A stretch of 64,000 nt of DNA, taken from positions 124,001 through 188,000 of the forward strand of contig JAUSLJ010000010.1 in the NCBI GenBank assembly GCA_030646715.1, given 5' to 3'. A program made the translations under genes and the position numbers. Of this stretch, positions 24,504 through 36,043 are shown one piece after another; the first letter of the stretch is position 1; every line of letters starts with the position of its first letter. Source of the DNA: Agitococcus sp. (GTDB lineage Bacteria > Pseudomonadota > Gammaproteobacteria > Pseudomonadales > Moraxellaceae). The notes under the pieces were generated by a model that was given only the letters and a program-made list of their open reading frames with translations, was not told the DNA's origin and did not search any database.

Positions 24504-25724
24504 TTAAGACCGATAATCCGCATTAATCTTAACGTAATCATACGACAAGTCACACGTCCATACCGTATCGTTAGCCTCACCACGACCTAAAACAATACGA
24601 ATGGTAATTTCTGACTGCTTCATCACTGCCGAACCTAATTCTTCACGATAAGAAGCTGCTGCGCCACCATCTTCACAAATACAGACATCATCTAAGTAAA
24701 CATTGATTTTGCTGACATCAAGATTAGGCACACCGCTACGGCCAATCGCCGCTAAAATACGTCCCCAATTCGGGTCAGAGGCAAAAAACGCGGTTTTAAT
24801 TAACGGCGAATGGGCCACTGCATAAGCCACATCACAACACTCTTGGGTATTGCCACCGCCTTCGACACGCACCGTCATAAACTTCGTTGCACCTTCGCCA
24901 TCACGAACAATCAATTGCGCTAAATGCAAGAAAATCCGTTGTAAGGCGGCATAAAATGGGGCAAACAATGGGTCTTCTTTGGAGCTTAGGACGTTATTAC
25001 CTGCCGCGCCCGTCGCAATCAACACACAGGCATCATTGGTTGAAGTATCGCCATCAATGGTAATACGGTTAAAGGATTGCTCAGTGACATCACGTAATAA
25101 TGCTTGCAAGAATGCGCCATCTACCGCCGCATCGGTCGCTACATAGCCCAACATCGTGGCCATGTTCGGGCGAATCATGCCCGCACCTTTAGAAATACCT
25201 GTGATGGTGTAAATAATACCATCCACCGTAAATTGCTCGCTTGCACCTTTAGGTAAGGTATCCGTGGTCATAATGCCACTAGCAGCGGCGACCCAATTAT
25301 CAGCCTCTAGGGCAGCTAACGCAGCGGGCAAGCCTGCCTCTAGTTTGGCTATCGGTAGTTGCTCGCCAATCACGCCTGTTGAAAAAGGTAAGACCGCTTC
25401 AGGAGCAACGCCCGCCAACTCAGCAAGCGCTGCACAACTACGCTGGGCATTGGTTATCCCCGTTGTGCCGGTGCCAGCATTAGCATTACCCGTGTTAATC
25501 ACTAAATAACGCGCCGATGTTTGCGTCATATTTGCGCGGGCAACATGTACAGGAGCAGCACAAAAAGCATTGGTGGTAAAAACCGCCGCCGTTGTTGCTT
25601 GGGGTGCTAATTCAAACACCACTAAGTCACGACGATTTTTATAACGAATATAGGCTTCTGCAATACCAATACGCACACCGTTGACAGGGTGCATGATCGG
25701 CATAGATAAATCACCAACGGCCAT
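24504..25724 (-). CDS. argJ: Bifunctional ornithine acetyltransferase / N-acetylglutamate synthase
   Basis: Arginine biosynthesis enzyme that moves the acetyl group from N-acetylornithine to glutamate. 406 residues, family length. The autoproteolytic site is present as [12 protein letters not shown], where the Thr in ATMLG becomes the beta-chain nucleophile. Other blocks: NTGNANAGTG near the start, [17 protein letters not shown] and [20 protein letters not shown] lies 7 nt before the ATG. Monocistronic, with a terminator on each side. Confidence 0.98.
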   Translation of the reverse strand: MAVGDLSMPIMHPVNGVRIGIAEAYIRYKNRRDLVVFELAPQATTAAVFTTNAFCAAPVHVARANMTQTSARYLVINTGNANAGTGTTGITNAQRSCAALAELAGVAPEAVLPFSTGVIGEQLPIAKLEAGLPAALAALEADNWVAAASGIMTTDTLPKGASEQFTVDGIIYTITGISKGAGMIRPNMATMLGYVATDAAVDGAFLQALLRDVTEQSFNRITIDGDTSTNDACVLIATGAAGNNVLSSKEDPLFAPFYAALQRIFLHLAQLIVRDGEGATKFMTVRVEGGGNTQECCDVAYAVAHSPLIKTAFFASDPNWGRILAAIGRSGVPNLDVSKINVYLDDVCICEDGGAAASYREELGSAVMKQSEITIRIVLGRGEANDTVWTCDLSYDYVKINADYRS

Positions 25725-25761
25725 TTTTTTGCTCCTATTTATTTAAACATTCTTTATTGAT

Positions 25762-25788
25762 AAAAAAATCCCCCAGTGACGGGGGATA
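25762..25788 (-). terminator. Intrinsic terminator after secA
   Basis: Arms ATCCCCC / GGGGGAT with a 6 nt loop and a T7 run in the minus direction, about 22 bp after the secA stop. Confidence 0.88.
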
Positions 25789-25810
25789 TTCTTATTACCT
25801 TAAATCAACG

Positions 25811-28546
25811 TTAAGCCAACTGTCCATGACATTGCTTATATTTTTTGCCTGAACCACAAGGACACGGATCATTACGACCCACATATTGATTGGCATACGG
25901 ATTAGTAGAGGCTTTTGCTGCTGGCTGCTGCTCATCGCTTTCCATCGGCACATGAGCATCTTCGGGTAAGCCCGTTAACTGCTCGTGTTCAAAATGCAAG
26001 TTCATGGCAGCCGCATCGGCGGCTTGTTGTGCTTCCATGGCCTCAATTTCTGCTGCGGAAGGGACATGAATACGGGCAATAGATTGCACAACTTCCAATT
26101 TTACCGCACCCAACAATTGTTGGAATAATTGGAATGACTCACGTTTGTATTCTTGCTCAGGGTTCTTTTGCGCATAACCCCGTAAATGAATGCCTTGACG
26201 CAAATAATCCATTGCCGCGAGATGCTCTTTCCAATGGCGGTCTAGCACCTGCAACATGATTTGTTTTTCAATCATATTGGTCATTTCGTCGCCAATATTC
26301 GCACGATGAGCCTTATAGGCTTCGCGGGCAGCAGCCGCGACTTTGGCGCGCAAACCCGTTTCCTCTAAACGATCATCTTCATCCAACCATTGTTTAACAG
26401 GAATCTCAATCTCAAAGTCTGCTTTTAAGGCTTTTTCAAAACCTTCAACATCCCACTGGTCGTCAATACTTTGCGGGGGAATAAACTCAGACATCACTGT
26501 GCTAACAACATCTTCGTACATGGCTTCAAAACTTTCGGCCAAGCTTTCTGATGCTAAAACATCATCACGCTGACCATAAATCGCACGACGTTGTTCATTG
26601 GCGACATCATCATATTTCAACAGGTTTTTACGAATATCAAAGTTACGCGCTTCCACTTTCCGTTGTGCGCCTTCAATGGATCGTGACACCCAGCGATGTT
26701 CAATCGCTTCGCCTTTTTGCATACCCAGTTTACGCATCATATTACGGACATTATCGCTGGCAAAAATCCGCATCAAATCATCTTCTAATGATAAGTAAAA
26801 ACGGCTTAAACCTGGATCACCTTGACGACCTGAACGACCACGCAATTGATTATCAATACGACGCGATTCATGGCGTTCTGTACCAATAATATGTAAACCG
26901 CCTGACGCTAATACGGCGGCATTATCTTTATCCCATTGAGCTTTGAGTGCGTCAATTTGCTCTTGGGTAGGATTTTCTATTTTGGCTAATTGCGCTTTCC
27001 AGTTACCACCTAACACAATATCGGTACCACGACCCGCCATGTTAGTCGCAATAGTCACGGCATTGGGGCTACCTGCTTGGGAAATAATTTCAGCTTCCTG
27101 AGCGTGAAACTTCGCGTTTAACACTTGATGGGTGATGTTTGCTTTATTCAACAAGCTGGAAAGATATTCACTGGTTTCAATCGTCGCCGTACCCACAAGC
27201 ACAGGCGCGCCAGTTTCAATACATTTTTTAATGTCTTCAATAATTGCTTCGAACTTTTCTTCTTTGCTCAAAAAGATTAAGTCTTCTAAGTCTTTACGAA
27301 TCATCGGGTTATGAGTGGGAATAACGACAACATCTAAACCATAAATTTGATGAAATTCAGGGGCTTCGGTATCCGCCGTGCCCGTCATACCCGATAGTTT
27401 TTGATACAAGCGGAAATAGTTTTGGAAGGTAGTTGTCGCTAAGGTTTGATTTTCATTCTGGACATTAACGTGCTCTTTGGCTTCAACGGCTTGGTGCAAA
27501 CCTTCAGACCAACGACGACCAGGCATCGTACGGCCTGTATGCTCATCGACAATCACCACTTCATTATCTTGAATAATGTAATGAACGTCGCGCTGAAACA
27601 AAATATGGGCTTTTAACGCTGAGTGAACGTGATGCAGCAAACCCAATTTACTCGCTGAGTACAGGCTATCGCCTTCGGCCAATAAGCCCATTTCTGTAAG
27701 TAATTTTTCAACGTGATCATAACCCGTTTCTGTCAGCTCTATTTGACGTTGTTTTTCATCAACCCAATAATCACCACCATCGGGCTCTTTTTCTTCTTTT
27801 TGAGCAACCAAGTGTGCAGGAATGGTGTTTACTTGTTCATACAAACGCGATGAACCTTCCATTGCCCCCGAAATAATTAACGGTGTCCGCGCTTCATCAA
27901 TCAAAATCGAATCTACTTCGTCGATAATGGCAAAACTCAAACCACGTTGATGTTTTTCTTCTAAACGAAATGCCATGTTATCACGCAGATAATCAAAGCC
28001 AAACTCGTTGTTTGTGCCGTAGGTAATATCGGCTAAATAGGCTTGATGTTTGTCGTCTGCCGACTGCATAGAGCGAATTACGCCCACTTTTAAGCCTAAA
28101 GCTTCAAATAACGGACGGTTTAACTCAGCATCACGACCAGCCAAATAATCATTGACGGTAATAATATGGACGCCTTGACCACTAAGCGCATTCAAATACG
28201 AAGCCAAAGTCGCCATTAGGGTCTTGCCTTCACCCGTACGCATTTCGGCAATACGGCCTTCGTGCAGGGTCATACCACCGATTAATTGCACATCATAATG
28301 ACGCATTCCCATGACGCGATGCGCCGCCTCACGACAAACAGCAAAAGCTTCTGGCAATAATTGGTCTAAAGTTTCGCCTTTGGCAAAACGCGTACGAAAC
28401 TCTTCGGTTTTTGCGGCTAATGCGGCATCATCTAAGGCTTGGACACTGGGCTCTAGGGCATTGATGGCAACCACCACCTTTTGCATACGCTTCAGTTCGC
28501 GTTCGTTTTTCGTTCCAAAAATTCCACTCATCAGGCGTGCAAACAT
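25811..28546 (-). CDS. secA: Protein translocase ATPase SecA
   Basis: Motor ATPase that pushes preproteins through SecYEG. 911 residues. Walker A RTGEGKT at 103-109, DEAD-like [13 protein letters not shown] in NBD1, [13 protein letters not shown] and [17 protein letters not shown] in NBD2. The C-terminal zinc-binding tail has [14 protein letters not shown] (SecB/phospholipid-binding). Complete in every domain. Transcribed alone, downstream of an M23 peptidase, as in Pseudomonas and relatives. It delivers the substrates cut by LepB. Confidence 0.99.
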   Translation of the reverse strand: MFARLMSGIFGTKNERELKRMQKVVVAINALEPSVQALDDAALAAKTEEFRTRFAKGETLDQLLPEAFAVCREAAHRVMGMRHYDVQLIGGMTLHEGRIAEMRTGEGKTLMATLASYLNALSGQGVHIITVNDYLAGRDAELNRPLFEALGLKVGVIRSMQSADDKHQAYLADITYGTNNEFGFDYLRDNMAFRLEEKHQRGLSFAIIDEVDSILIDEARTPLIISGAMEGSSRLYEQVNTIPAHLVAQKEEKEPDGGDYWVDEKQRQIELTETGYDHVEKLLTEMGLLAEGDSLYSASKLGLLHHVHSALKAHILFQRDVHYIIQDNEVVIVDEHTGRTMPGRRWSEGLHQAVEAKEHVNVQNENQTLATTTFQNYFRLYQKLSGMTGTADTEAPEFHQIYGLDVVVIPTHNPMIRKDLEDLIFLSKEEKFEAIIEDIKKCIETGAPVLVGTATIETSEYLSSLLNKANITHQVLNAKFHAQEAEIISQAGSPNAVTIATNMAGRGTDIVLGGNWKAQLAKIENPTQEQIDALKAQWDKDNAAVLASGGLHIIGTERHESRRIDNQLRGRSGRQGDPGLSRFYLSLEDDLMRIFASDNVRNMMRKLGMQKGEAIEHRWVSRSIEGAQRKVEARNFDIRKNLLKYDDVANEQRRAIYGQRDDVLASESLAESFEAMYEDVVSTVMSEFIPPQSIDDQWDVEGFEKALKADFEIEIPVKQWLDEDDRLEETGLRAKVAAAAREAYKAHRANIGDEMTNMIEKQIMLQVLDRHWKEHLAAMDYLRQGIHLRGYAQKNPEQEYKRESFQLFQQLLGAVKLEVVQSIARIHVPSAAEIEAMEAQQAADAAAMNLHFEHEQLTGLPEDAHVPMESDEQQPAAKASTNPYANQYVGRNDPCPCGSGKKYKQCHGQLA

Positions 28547-28866
28547 ATAAAGCCACTCATCTTAAAATTTCGGCTGACCGTGCCATTCACTTGCAAATGG
28601 GGGCAATGATGGCAGAAGACAAGCCTATAAAAAACACAACTTACGCCAAATCGCGGTTAAGTCTTAAAAAATTGGTATTTTTGACCTAGAAACACCACGC
28701 TCGATAAAAATCGTCGGCTAGTCAATTTGGTGTGTACTTGGTCTTATTACTGAAAATCGCCCGCATTCTACCTTGAAATAAGGTGCAGGAAAAACGACAG
28801 ATTCGTTAAAGAGTGGATATTACGAGATAAAATGTAGGAGGAAGGTGTTTAGTGGCTGCTTTAGAC
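28547..28866. other. 320 bp spacer upstream of secA
   Basis: No gene on either strand. It must hold the secA promoter (minus strand) and leader. I see no convincing -35/-10 pair at 17 bp and no SecM-like arrest peptide gene; TTGACT and T-rich blocks near 28690-28730 are possible elements. Confidence 0.5.
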
Positions 28867-28896
28867 CAAAAAGAGTCGGACTGTCGTCCGACTCTT
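28867..28896 (-). terminator. Intrinsic terminator after the M23 peptidase gene
   Basis: Arms AAGAGTCGGAC / GTCCGACTCTT with a 4 nt loop and T5 run in the minus direction, starting 6 bp from the stop. Confidence 0.88.
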
Positions 28897-28901
28897 GAGT
28901 A

Positions 28902-29810
28902 TTAACGACTTTTCATTGCCAAACTGACATAGGTCGCAGGGTCAATTTGTTTGCCATTTTCAATGACTTCATAGTGTAAATGTGTGCCTGTAGAACGGCC
29001 TGTTGACCCCATATAAGCAATCAATTGGTCTTTGGCAACCATATCACCTACTTTTGCTGCCAACCGTTGAGCATGAGCATAACGAGTCACATAGCCATTA
29101 CCATGATTCACTTCAATGACGTTACCATAACCACTCTTAACACCCGCAAAACTAATAACCCCAGAAGCCACGGAATAAATATCGGTGCCTTGTGCTCCCG
29201 AAAAATCCATGCCTGCATGAAAAGCAGTGCGTCCTGTGAAGGGGTCGGTACGATAACCAAAAGTAGAAGTGATAGCCCCTGTCCGTACAGGTAAATTAGC
29301 TAAATAGTTGGTGTTGCTTTGCAGGCGCTTGCTCATTAAGACGCTATCTAGGGCTTGTAACTGAGCTTCTTTTTGCTCCATTAATTGCGATAACTCTTGC
29401 AAACGGGCATCAATATTGTCATCACCGAGCATCGACAACTCACCCATCAAAGGTCCACCCTTGGCTCCTTTGTTGTCTAACTCAAATTCTTGGCTATTAA
29501 TATGTGCACTTTCGGCCATGTGCTGACCTAAAGCATCTAAACGTAATAACCGCGCTTGCATCTCCGCCATCCGCTCATTCATGGCTTTTAATTGTTGCGC
29601 TTGTTGTTGATCGGCAGTAACAGTAGCCACAGGGCTAGATTGAGTCACAGGCTTATCTTCACTGGTTTTGGCTCCCACCACATAACCAACAGCTAATCCT
29701 GTAATAGAGATTAAACTGACCGCACCAACAAAGGTGGCGATGGTCGATGGTGTCAAACGCAACGTTAAAGGACGCTTTGCGTAATGTTGCCATAAAGGAA
29801 GTTTCATCAT
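28902..29810 (-). CDS. M23 family (LytM-type) peptidoglycan endopeptidase, membrane-anchored
   Basis: 302 residues. One membrane helix (about 24-46), a coiled-coil region rich in Gln/Glu/Met (68-165), and the M23 domain with zinc ligands His198 and Asp202 (AFHAGMDFSG) and His277/His279 (GTHLHYE). All ligands are present, so an active endopeptidase that cuts peptide cross-links is likely, rather than a degenerate EnvC/NlpD-type activator. AGGAG precedes ATGATG. It lies upstream of secA and next to the dciA-like and lpxC genes, the conserved order in many gammaproteobacteria. Confidence 0.92.
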   Translation of the reverse strand: MMKLPLWQHYAKRPLTLRLTPSTIATFVGAVSLISITGLAVGYVVGAKTSEDKPVTQSSPVATVTADQQQAQQLKAMNERMAEMQARLLRLDALGQHMAESAHINSQEFELDNKGAKGGPLMGELSMLGDDNIDARLQELSQLMEQKEAQLQALDSVLMSKRLQSNTNYLANLPVRTGAITSTFGYRTDPFTGRTAFHAGMDFSGAQGTDIYSVASGVISFAGVKSGYGNVIEVNHGNGYVTRYAHAQRLAAKVGDMVAKDQLIAYMGSTGRSTGTHLHYEVIENGKQIDPATYVSLAMKSR

Positions 29811-29927
29811 GTTGTCTCCTACACGCTAAGTTGCTATGCGACACATCATGCTGATTAAAAAACAAACTCATTTTTCAATCCCAACATCACCATGACTCAG
29901 TGCGTTAGTGCCGACTCAATTCAAGAT

Positions 29928-29947
29928 TTACGCATAGCACCGCGTAA
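29928..29947. repeat. Short palindrome TTACGC-N8-GCGTAA
   Basis: Perfect 6 bp arms in the spacer between the divergent M23 and dciA-like genes. It resembles the palindrome in the hydrolase relic at 11041-11072. Could equally be an operator for either gene. Confidence 0.35.
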
Positions 29948-30061
29948 GTCATCAATTGCCGCGTAACTCCTCTCGTGTGTGATTTAGACTGATAGTGCTC
30001 CTTGCATCTCAGTCGTTAGCAGAGTAGCCTTTTTTACAAAACCACTCCCCAAAGGCTCAAT

Positions 30062-30514
30062 ATGCGTTCAGATCCTGTTCCTCGTAGCAAAGAAGTTGTT
30101 TCTTCGCCACTGATTCAACAACTGAAAGCACAAGCCCACTATTTAGCCAAACTCAACACCATTATGGCGGAGCAATTAACGGCTATTAAAGATCAATGTC
30201 GTGTCGCGGCCTATAAAGACGGCGTATTGACCTTGCAGACGCACAACAATGCCTTATTGGGACAGTTGCGCTATCTTCAATCTCATTACTCGCAAAAACT
30301 ACGCCAACATACAGCGTTTCGCGACTTAAAACGCATTCAAATATTATTAGAAGAACCGATGCAAGTGAACCGCGCTCAGTCGCAACCACTGCCACCATTG
30401 TCAGCAACAGTGAAGTCTTTGCTACTCGAAACCGCGAACTCAATTACCGATGTGGAGCTTAGCGAAGCTTTGCGTCAATTAGCAAGAGAATCGTCAGACA
30501 AGCCGACAAGGTAG
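30062..30514 (+). CDS. dciA: DUF721 protein, DciA-like replicative helicase loader
   Basis: 150 residues with the DUF721 core at about 25-110 (VAAYKDGVLTLQTHNNALLG, then QLRYLQSHYSQKLRQ). DciA proteins of this family interact with DnaB and load it in bacteria without DnaC. The position between lpxC and the M23/secA pair is the usual DUF721 context. The C-terminal tail is predicted disordered then helical. Monocistronic on plus, convergent with lpxC. Confidence 0.82.
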   Translation: MRSDPVPRSKEVVSSPLIQQLKAQAHYLAKLNTIMAEQLTAIKDQCRVAAYKDGVLTLQTHNNALLGQLRYLQSHYSQKLRQHTAFRDLKRIQILLEEPMQVNRAQSQPLPPLSATVKSLLLETANSITDVELSEALRQLARESSDKPTR

Positions 30515-30558
30515 CGACATTATCAAACAACACCAACAAAACCACGTAAGCAGTTGAT

Positions 30559-31479
30559 TTAGTGAGTATCTTTAGGTGGATGGGCTTTAATATAAGCAAT
30601 AGGAGCTTGCTCTTCGTCACTAAATGTCACAATTTCCCATGCATCTGGTTGTGCTAATAGTGCGCGTAAGAGCTGATTATTGAGGGCATGACCTGATTTG
30701 TAGCCTTGAAACTCGCCGATGATGCCGTAGCCTAAAATGTATAAATCACCAATGGCATCTAACATTTTATGGCGGACAAACTCATCTTCATAACGTAAGC
30801 CATCGACATTCATCACGCCTTCATCATTTAAGACGATCGCATTATCTAAACTGCCACCTTTGGCTAAATTACGTGATTGCAAATACTCAATATCACGCAT
30901 AAAACCAAAAGTACGGGCACGACTGACCTCTTTGACATACGCTGTAGTTGAAAAGTCAACACAGGCACTTTTGTGGTCATCTAAAAACGCGGGGTGATCA
31001 AAATCAATAGTAAAAGCGACACGAAAACCATCATACGGTAAAAAAGCTGCGATTTTATCGCCATCACGCACTTCTACAGGTTTGATGATCCGCACCAGCT
31101 TTTTCGGGGCATTTTGTTCGATAATACCTGCCGCTTGTAATAAAAAGACAAACGGCCCTGCACTGCCATCCATAATCGGAATTTCAGGAGAGCTGACTTC
31201 AATTAAGGCATTGTCGATACCCAAACCCGCAAGAGCTGACATTAAATGTTCAACTGTACCTATTTTGACACCATCTTTAATTAAGTTTGATGACATCGTT
31301 GTTTCGTTGACCAATAAAGCATTTGCAGGAACATCTACAGCCACGTCTAAATCCGTACGTCTAAAGACAATACCACTGTCAATTTCATTCGGTTTTAGAG
31401 TCAAATAGACTTTTTCGCCACTGTGAAGGCCAATGCCCGTAGCGCGAATGGTGTTTTTGAGGGTTCGTTGACGTAGCAT
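30559..31479 (-). CDS. lpxC: UDP-3-O-acyl-N-acetylglucosamine deacetylase
   Basis: Zinc enzyme of the first committed step of lipid A synthesis. 306 residues. [18 protein letters not shown] at the start, zinc-ligand histidine in [16 protein letters not shown], catalytic/zinc region [17 protein letters not shown], and [13 protein letters not shown] with the general acid-base His region. Last gene of the dcw cluster, 147 bp after ftsZ, as in E. coli and Pseudomonas. FtsH controls LpxC turnover through its C-terminus; here the tail is [12 protein letters not shown], unlike the LAxxxxxAVLA degron of E. coli. Confidence 0.98.
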   Translation of the reverse strand: MLRQRTLKNTIRATGIGLHSGEKVYLTLKPNEIDSGIVFRRTDLDVAVDVPANALLVNETTMSSNLIKDGVKIGTVEHLMSALAGLGIDNALIEVSSPEIPIMDGSAGPFVFLLQAAGIIEQNAPKKLVRIIKPVEVRDGDKIAAFLPYDGFRVAFTIDFDHPAFLDDHKSACVDFSTTAYVKEVSRARTFGFMRDIEYLQSRNLAKGGSLDNAIVLNDEGVMNVDGLRYEDEFVRHKMLDAIGDLYILGYGIIGEFQGYKSGHALNNQLLRALLAQPDAWEIVTFSDEEQAPIAYIKAHPPKDTH

Positions 31480-31574
31480 TATTGTGACAAAATGTTTCAG
31501 AGTGAGATTGTCATACTAACATCTTTTCATATTTGTGCAAGGTTTCTGAATAGTTAGCCGCTGACTGGTGAAAT

Positions 31575-31615
31575 TTATCAGTCAACAATTTCCAATGGTA
31601 ACTGCTGACTGATAA
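31575..31615. repeat. Inverted repeat between ftsZ and lpxC
   Basis: Perfect 10 bp arms TTATCAGTCA / TGACTGATAA separated by 21 nt, with a third partial arm (CTGACTGGTGA) at 31561. No T-run follows, so a terminator is unlikely. It may be an mRNA hairpin or an operator for separate lpxC transcription. Confidence 0.5.
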
Positions 31616-31626
31616 CTATTTTTTGA

Positions 31627-32838
31627 TTATTCGCTTTGTTGGCGACGTAAGAACGAAGGGATATTTAAAAAGTCAGATTTAGCAGCTTCTGTGGCTGGTT
31701 TTGCAGGCGCAACAGGAACTGGAGGCTGTTGTCTTTTTAACACTGACGGCGTATCAAAATCTTCATAGGTACGTGCAGGTGCAGCAGGTTGTTGCATCCC
31801 TAAAGGTGCACGAGGACGAGCAGCGGCGGTTGCTGTCGCGTGTGCGCCAGCAGTTGCTGCTGTTTGTGCTTTGACTAAACCTGTCGCTACCACAGTGACA
31901 CGAATATCATCACCAATATCAGGGTCAACAATCATACCAATTTTAATCGCTACACCCTGAGCGGCTAAAGGCTCAACGATTTCACCGACAGTGGTATATT
32001 CTTCAAGACCGAGGTCTTCATTACCTGCGATAGAAACCAATAAGCCTGTTGCGCCTTCTAAACGAATATCATCCAACAAGGGACTATTAATCGCTTTGAT
32101 CGTCGCTTCGCGCGCGCGATCTGTACCCGAAGCTACGCCTGTACCCATCATCGCTAAACCACGATTATGCATAGCATTACGGACATCTGCAAAGTCCAAG
32201 TTAATCATGCCTGGGCGGGTAATCATGTCGGAAATACCACGTACCGCTTCAAATAACACGTTATTGGCTTTTTTGAAGGCTTCAATTAACGAAATTTTAT
32301 TACCATACACTTTTAAGAGTTTGGCATTCGGAATAGTAATTAAAGAGTCAACATGTTGTGACAACTCTTCAATACCTTGTTCCGCTAACAAATCACGACG
32401 CTCAAACGGGAACGGACGAGTAACTACACCGACCGTCAAAATTCCCATTTCACGAGCAACTTCGGCAATCACAGGTGCAGCACCAGTACCTGTACCGCCA
32501 CCCATACCTGCGGTAATAAATGCCATATCTGCGCCTTTTAAGGCTTCAACAATTTGCTCGCGGGTTTCTAAGGCGGCTTGACGACCCACTTCTGGATTCG
32601 TACCTGCACCTAAACCACGCGTCAACTCGGCACCGAGTTGTACGGAAGTGGGTGAGCTCATTTTGCCTAATGCTTGCATATCCGTATTTGCACAGATAAA
32701 TTCAACACCATACAAATGACTTTGCACCATGTGTTCAACAGCGTTACTGCCACCACCACCAATACCAAACACTTTAATGACAGGACCAACATGTCGATTT
32801 TGACTCTGTTGTTCGTCTGCGAACTTAAAAACACCCAT
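31627..32838 (-). CDS. ftsZ: Cell division GTPase FtsZ
   Basis: Tubulin-like protein that forms the Z ring. 403 residues from ATG 32838, which has AGGAG 7 nt upstream; the longer frame starts at a TTG. Tubulin signature GGGTGTG at 113-119. Synergy loop region and a C-terminal variable linker rich in Ala/Pro/Gln follow. The conserved tail DFLNIPSFLRRQQSE binds FtsA/ZipA. It is 160 bp after ftsA, so it probably has an additional promoter in that spacer. Confidence 0.99.
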   Translation of the reverse strand: MGVFKFADEQQSQNRHVGPVIKVFGIGGGGSNAVEHMVQSHLYGVEFICANTDMQALGKMSSPTSVQLGAELTRGLGAGTNPEVGRQAALETREQIVEALKGADMAFITAGMGGGTGTGAAPVIAEVAREMGILTVGVVTRPFPFERRDLLAEQGIEELSQHVDSLITIPNAKLLKVYGNKISLIEAFKKANNVLFEAVRGISDMITRPGMINLDFADVRNAMHNRGLAMMGTGVASGTDRAREATIKAINSPLLDDIRLEGATGLLVSIAGNEDLGLEEYTTVGEIVEPLAAQGVAIKIGMIVDPDIGDDIRVTVVATGLVKAQTAATAGAHATATAAARPRAPLGMQQPAAPARTYEDFDTPSVLKRQQPPVPVAPAKPATEAAKSDFLNIPSFLRRQQSE

Positions 32839-32997
32839 TTGATTTCTCCTGCCCAAGAATAATCACTCTGCCCATATTAATTAGAACTTACGCAGACTTT
32901 TACAATCCACAAGCATACGCCTATATTAAGGTTCTGAGTGCCTGAAAACCGATAAAATTGCCAGTTGCGCAAATCTTACACACTTAATCACTACTTC

Positions 32998-34242
32998 TCA
33001 AAAATGTTTTTCTAACCATGCCCGTAATCGCTGCACAATGCCTTCGGCACCTGCTAATGCTTTTGGCCGTTTAATCGCTACCGTACGCCCTTCCAGCATT
33101 TTATCTCGGCCTGCCATCAATAAACCGACACTGGTGGCATAGGCTGGATTACGGACAATCTCGCCATTATTTTGGTCACGCACATTAGGCACACCTAAAC
33201 GCACTTGCAGACCAAAAACACTTTCAGCTAACGCCGCTGCACCTTCAATACGTGCACCGCCACCCGTCAACACAATGCCAGCACTCAAGTAATCAAATAA
33301 ACCAATCGCTTTAAGTTGGTCGCGGATATATTCAAACAAATCTAAATAACGTGCTTCGACAATAGAAGCGAGCACATGACGCTCTAATTTACGATGCGCT
33401 CTATCACCCGTACTTGGCACGTTGATATATTCTTCTCGTTTGACGGAAATAGATTGCGCACACGCTTGTTTAATTTTTAATTGTTCTGCTTCTATCAATG
33501 GCGTACGCAAGACGTGAGCAATATCATTGGTGACATGCTCACCACCAACGGAGACAATCTCGGTATAACGCAAAGCACCGTGCGTATAAATAGCCAAATC
33601 ACTGGTGCCTGCACCAATATCAATCAGACAAACGCCTAGGGTTTTTTCATCTTCGGTCAATACGGCATTGGCGGCAGCAACAGGCTCTAAAATCACCTCA
33701 TCAATGCCGATATTACAACCTTGCACACACTTTTCTAAATTCTGTAACGCACTCAAACCACACGTCACTAAATGATAATGGCCTTCTAAACGCACCCCTG
33801 ACATACCCATCGGATTGCGAATTTCATATTGACCATCAACACTAAACTCTTGAGGAATGATGTGTAATACCTTTTGGTCAGGTAACACCGCTCCCGTCTT
33901 GGCGTTTTCCAAGACACGCTCCATATCACCCAATGACACTTCGCCATCACGAATATGAATCACGCCTTGCAAATTGCGACTGGCAATATGATTGCCCGCA
34001 ATGCCCACGAATGCCGAATGCACACGGCAACTGGCCATGTTTTCAGCTTCTTTAATGGCAGTATGAATGGCGCGCGTGGTTTCGTCGATATCGACCACCA
34101 TACCACGTTTTAAACCTGTACACGGGCTTTTACCCACGCCAATGACATCCAGCTCACGATCAGCCGTGACTTGAGCAATCAACGCTATCACTTTAGATGT
34201 ACCGACATCTAAAGCAACAATAAAATTATCGGTATCTGCCAT
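32998..34242 (-). CDS. ftsA: Cell division actin-like ATPase FtsA
   Basis: Membrane-tethered actin homologue that anchors FtsZ and recruits later division proteins. 414 residues. Phosphate-1 loop VALDVGTSKVIALI, phosphate-2 CLIDIGAGTSDLAIYTHGA and adenosine motif LTGGGARIEGAAALA. The C-terminal amphipathic membrane-targeting helix is QRLRAWLEKHF. It lies 9 bp after ftsQ in the dcw operon. Confidence 0.98.
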   Translation of the reverse strand: MADTDNFIVALDVGTSKVIALIAQVTADRELDVIGVGKSPCTGLKRGMVVDIDETTRAIHTAIKEAENMASCRVHSAFVGIAGNHIASRNLQGVIHIRDGEVSLGDMERVLENAKTGAVLPDQKVLHIIPQEFSVDGQYEIRNPMGMSGVRLEGHYHLVTCGLSALQNLEKCVQGCNIGIDEVILEPVAAANAVLTEDEKTLGVCLIDIGAGTSDLAIYTHGALRYTEIVSVGGEHVTNDIAHVLRTPLIEAEQLKIKQACAQSISVKREEYINVPSTGDRAHRKLERHVLASIVEARYLDLFEYIRDQLKAIGLFDYLSAGIVLTGGGARIEGAAALAESVFGLQVRLGVPNVRDQNNGEIVRNPAYATSVGLLMAGRDKMLEGRTVAIKRPKALAGAEGIVQRLRAWLEKHF

Positions 34243-34250
34243 GTCTTAAC

Positions 34251-35057
34251 CTATTGCAGCTTTTGTAGCTGATTATTACTGACAGGCACTGCCTGTCCTT
34301 CTTTCCAAGCAACGGCAAGCCCGTTACGGTAACGTAAATCAATACTGGCAATACGTTCCGCATAAGGACTTAACTCGCGACCATACAATGTTAAAAAGCG
34401 TTGCAGTTTTTCGTTGATTTGACTTTGATCAAGGATAAGCTGCAAGCCACTATCAAATTTAATAAACCATGTTCTACGCTCAGTAAGATGCAGCTCCATC
34501 ACCCGCAAATTCAACACCCGAAAGCGATCATTAAAGGCGCGGTATTGCTCCATCACATAAGCCGTTTTACCGACAGGCCCAAATAATAAAGGTAAATCTT
34601 TGGCAACATGATCTGCTTTGGGATGAAAAACTTCACCTCTGGCACTGACAAAACCTGCTTGCCCCCAGCGAGCAACCGCTTTTTTCTCAACAACAAACAC
34701 TCTTAAACCATCAGGCCAACGTCGTTGTACCGACATACTTTCCACCCACGGCGATGCTAACACGGCATCACGAATGACGACTAAATCCGTACTGAAATAA
34801 CTGCCTTGAACCACGGGTTTTAAGCGTTTTGCTAACTCATCGCGGTCAACGGTACTGATATCACCTTCCACCGTAATCATTGCTAATGGTGCTTTATGTT
34901 GTAACTCACTCATCAGACCAAATATGCCCCAACTAACCAAACCGAAGCCAATCGCCAGCCATGCAAAACTCAACAGTCGCCCGAGCAAACGCAAAGGGCG
35001 AGCATAATCAGAGCCTGTAGTCAGTGCTGGCCGACTGATCGGTGCTTGCGTTGACAT
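34251..35057 (-). CDS. ftsQ: Cell division protein FtsQ
   Basis: Bitopic divisome scaffold. 268 residues from ATG 35057, which has TAGGAAA 7 nt upstream; the longer frames (35213, 35078) would overlap ddlB or lack a site. Cytoplasmic N-terminus, one membrane helix (about residues 29-52), then the POTRA-type domain (ITVEGDISTVDRDELAKRL) and the beta domain ending in SIDLRYRNGLAVAWKEG. Binds FtsL/FtsB in other bacteria; ftsL is 12 kb upstream in the same cluster. Confidence 0.95.
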   Translation of the reverse strand: MSTQAPISRPALTTGSDYARPLRLLGRLLSFAWLAIGFGLVSWGIFGLMSELQHKAPLAMITVEGDISTVDRDELAKRLKPVVQGSYFSTDLVVIRDAVLASPWVESMSVQRRWPDGLRVFVVEKKAVARWGQAGFVSARGEVFHPKADHVAKDLPLLFGPVGKTAYVMEQYRAFNDRFRVLNLRVMELHLTERRTWFIKFDSGLQLILDQSQINEKLQRFLTLYGRELSPYAERIASIDLRYRNGLAVAWKEGQAVPVSNNQLQKLQ

Positions 35058-35086
35058 TAAATCGTTTCCTATAGGCATTTTGCCGA

Positions 35087-36019
<933 letters not shown>

Positions 36020-36043
36020 CTATTCTTAACTTGGGTTTCACAA

